Below, piece after piece: positions 63,723-64,000 of a stretch of 64,000 bases of DNA. How positions within the stretch are numbered: the stretch's first letter is position 1; the number at the start of each line of letters is the position of its first letter. The DNA comes from Lysobacterales bacterium. Lineage in GTDB: Bacteria > Pseudomonadota > Gammaproteobacteria > Xanthomonadales > Marinicellaceae. The stretch covers positions 141,759-205,758 of the forward strand of contig JAMOMK010000104.1 in assembly GCA_027067055.1 (NCBI GenBank). Direction: 5' to 3'. The translations under genes were made by a program, and so were the position numbers. Below the pieces are notes generated by a model. That model was not told the origin of the DNA. It did no database searches and saw nothing but the letters and a program-made list of their open reading frames with translations.

Positions 63723-64000
63723 TTAAACAAACTCTTCTCCCGTAATCAACTCAAAAGCCTCATGATACTTTTGTGCGGTGGCTTCAATAATATCTTTGGG
63801 CACTTTAGGACCTGGGGCAGTTTTATCCCAATCTAGGGTTTCGAGGTAATCGCGTACGAATTGTTTATCGTAACTTTCTGGGCTTGTGCCGATTTGGTAC
63901 TTTTCTTTGTTCCAGAATCGTGAAGAATCTGGGGTTAAGATTTCATCCATTAAGACTAAGTTATTATTCTCATCCAAGCCAAATTCAAATTTTGTATCTG
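63723..64000 (-). CDS. purC: Phosphoribosylaminoimidazole-succinocarboxamide synthase, C-terminal part
   Basis: The frame is open to the window edge, so the gene's 5' end is outside. The visible ~92 residues are the SAICAR synthetase C-terminus: [68 protein letters not shown]. It ligates aspartate to CAIR in purine synthesis. The sequence after the stop holds a hairpin that can end its transcript. Confidence 0.93.
   Translation of the reverse strand, partial: DTKFEFGLDENNNLVLMDEILTPDSSRFWNKEKYQIGTSPESYDKQFVRDYLETLDWDKTAPGPKVPKDIIEATAQKYHEAFELITGEEFV

Noticed and set aside
1..64000. CRISPR arrays, tRNA, rRNA and intact insertion sequences
   Set aside because: No regular spacer-repeat array, no cloverleaf-like or rRNA-like stretch, and no transposase-type protein were seen; repeats found are short palindromes or pairs.

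Overview
The window reads as a chromosomal segment of an AT-rich, aerobic to microaerobic marine-type gammaproteobacterium. The evidence is the pilMNOPQ order, a ccoNOQP-G-H-I cluster facing an FNR gene with the four cluster cysteines, OxyR, HemW, a thermostable-hemolysin-family protein and many low-GC signal-peptide proteins. Secreted proteins carry short GFE-type motifs (FGSGFEDG, VFKSGFEN) that I associate with Marinicella/Lysobacter-like bacteria; that placement is only a guess. No rRNA, tRNA, CRISPR array or complete insertion sequence was seen.

Layout. 1-5.3 kb is accessory DNA: the end of a PKD/LamG surface protein, an antitoxin-tail ORF coupled to an unknown 354-aa gene, a SUKH-domain gene with an unknown partner, and a Phd/ParE-type toxin-antitoxin pair. 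5.3-14.5 kb holds a DMT exporter, a cupin, a TPR sensor-like protein, three small secreted proteins, upp and a SWIM/SNF2 helicase. 14.6-23.2 kb is a compact defence island: hsdM-hsdS, then darT-darG, then a three-gene mqsR-mqsA-secB toxin-antitoxin-chaperone set, then an hsdR interrupted by a frameshift. REP-like palindromes sit at the hsdS 3' end. 23.2-29.7 kb carries a secreted hydrolase-propeller protein, an AraC/GyrI-like regulator, a GntR-ABC operon and a MAPEG protein.

29.7-38.1 kb is the cbb3 oxidase locus. It includes an unannotated-size ccoQ (55 aa), an extra 106-aa membrane protein and a ccoH reduced to its membrane anchor. An FNR box lies exactly 41.5 bp upstream of the start predicted from a TATAAT for ccoN, and the divergent gene is fnr. 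38-40 kb has a DMT transporter and oxyR. 40-48 kb is the type IV pilus assembly operon pilMNOPQ with a 1 kb-residue Ig-like lipoprotein attached at its end. 48-50.4 kb has hemW and a repeat-rich stretch with a small secreted protein and a relic gene.

50.4-54.5 kb is a tight operon of a thermostable-hemolysin-family protein, a short acyl-adenylating enzyme, a heme-oxygenase-like diiron protein, an SDR and a periplasmic TPR protein; it looks like a small-molecule pathway. 54.8-62.1 kb is an ECF sigma / FecR / TonB-receptor cascade followed by a secreted nine-heme cytochrome. The end holds a Mpo1/DUF962 protein, a REPIN-like element, an unknown gene and the C-terminal part of purC.
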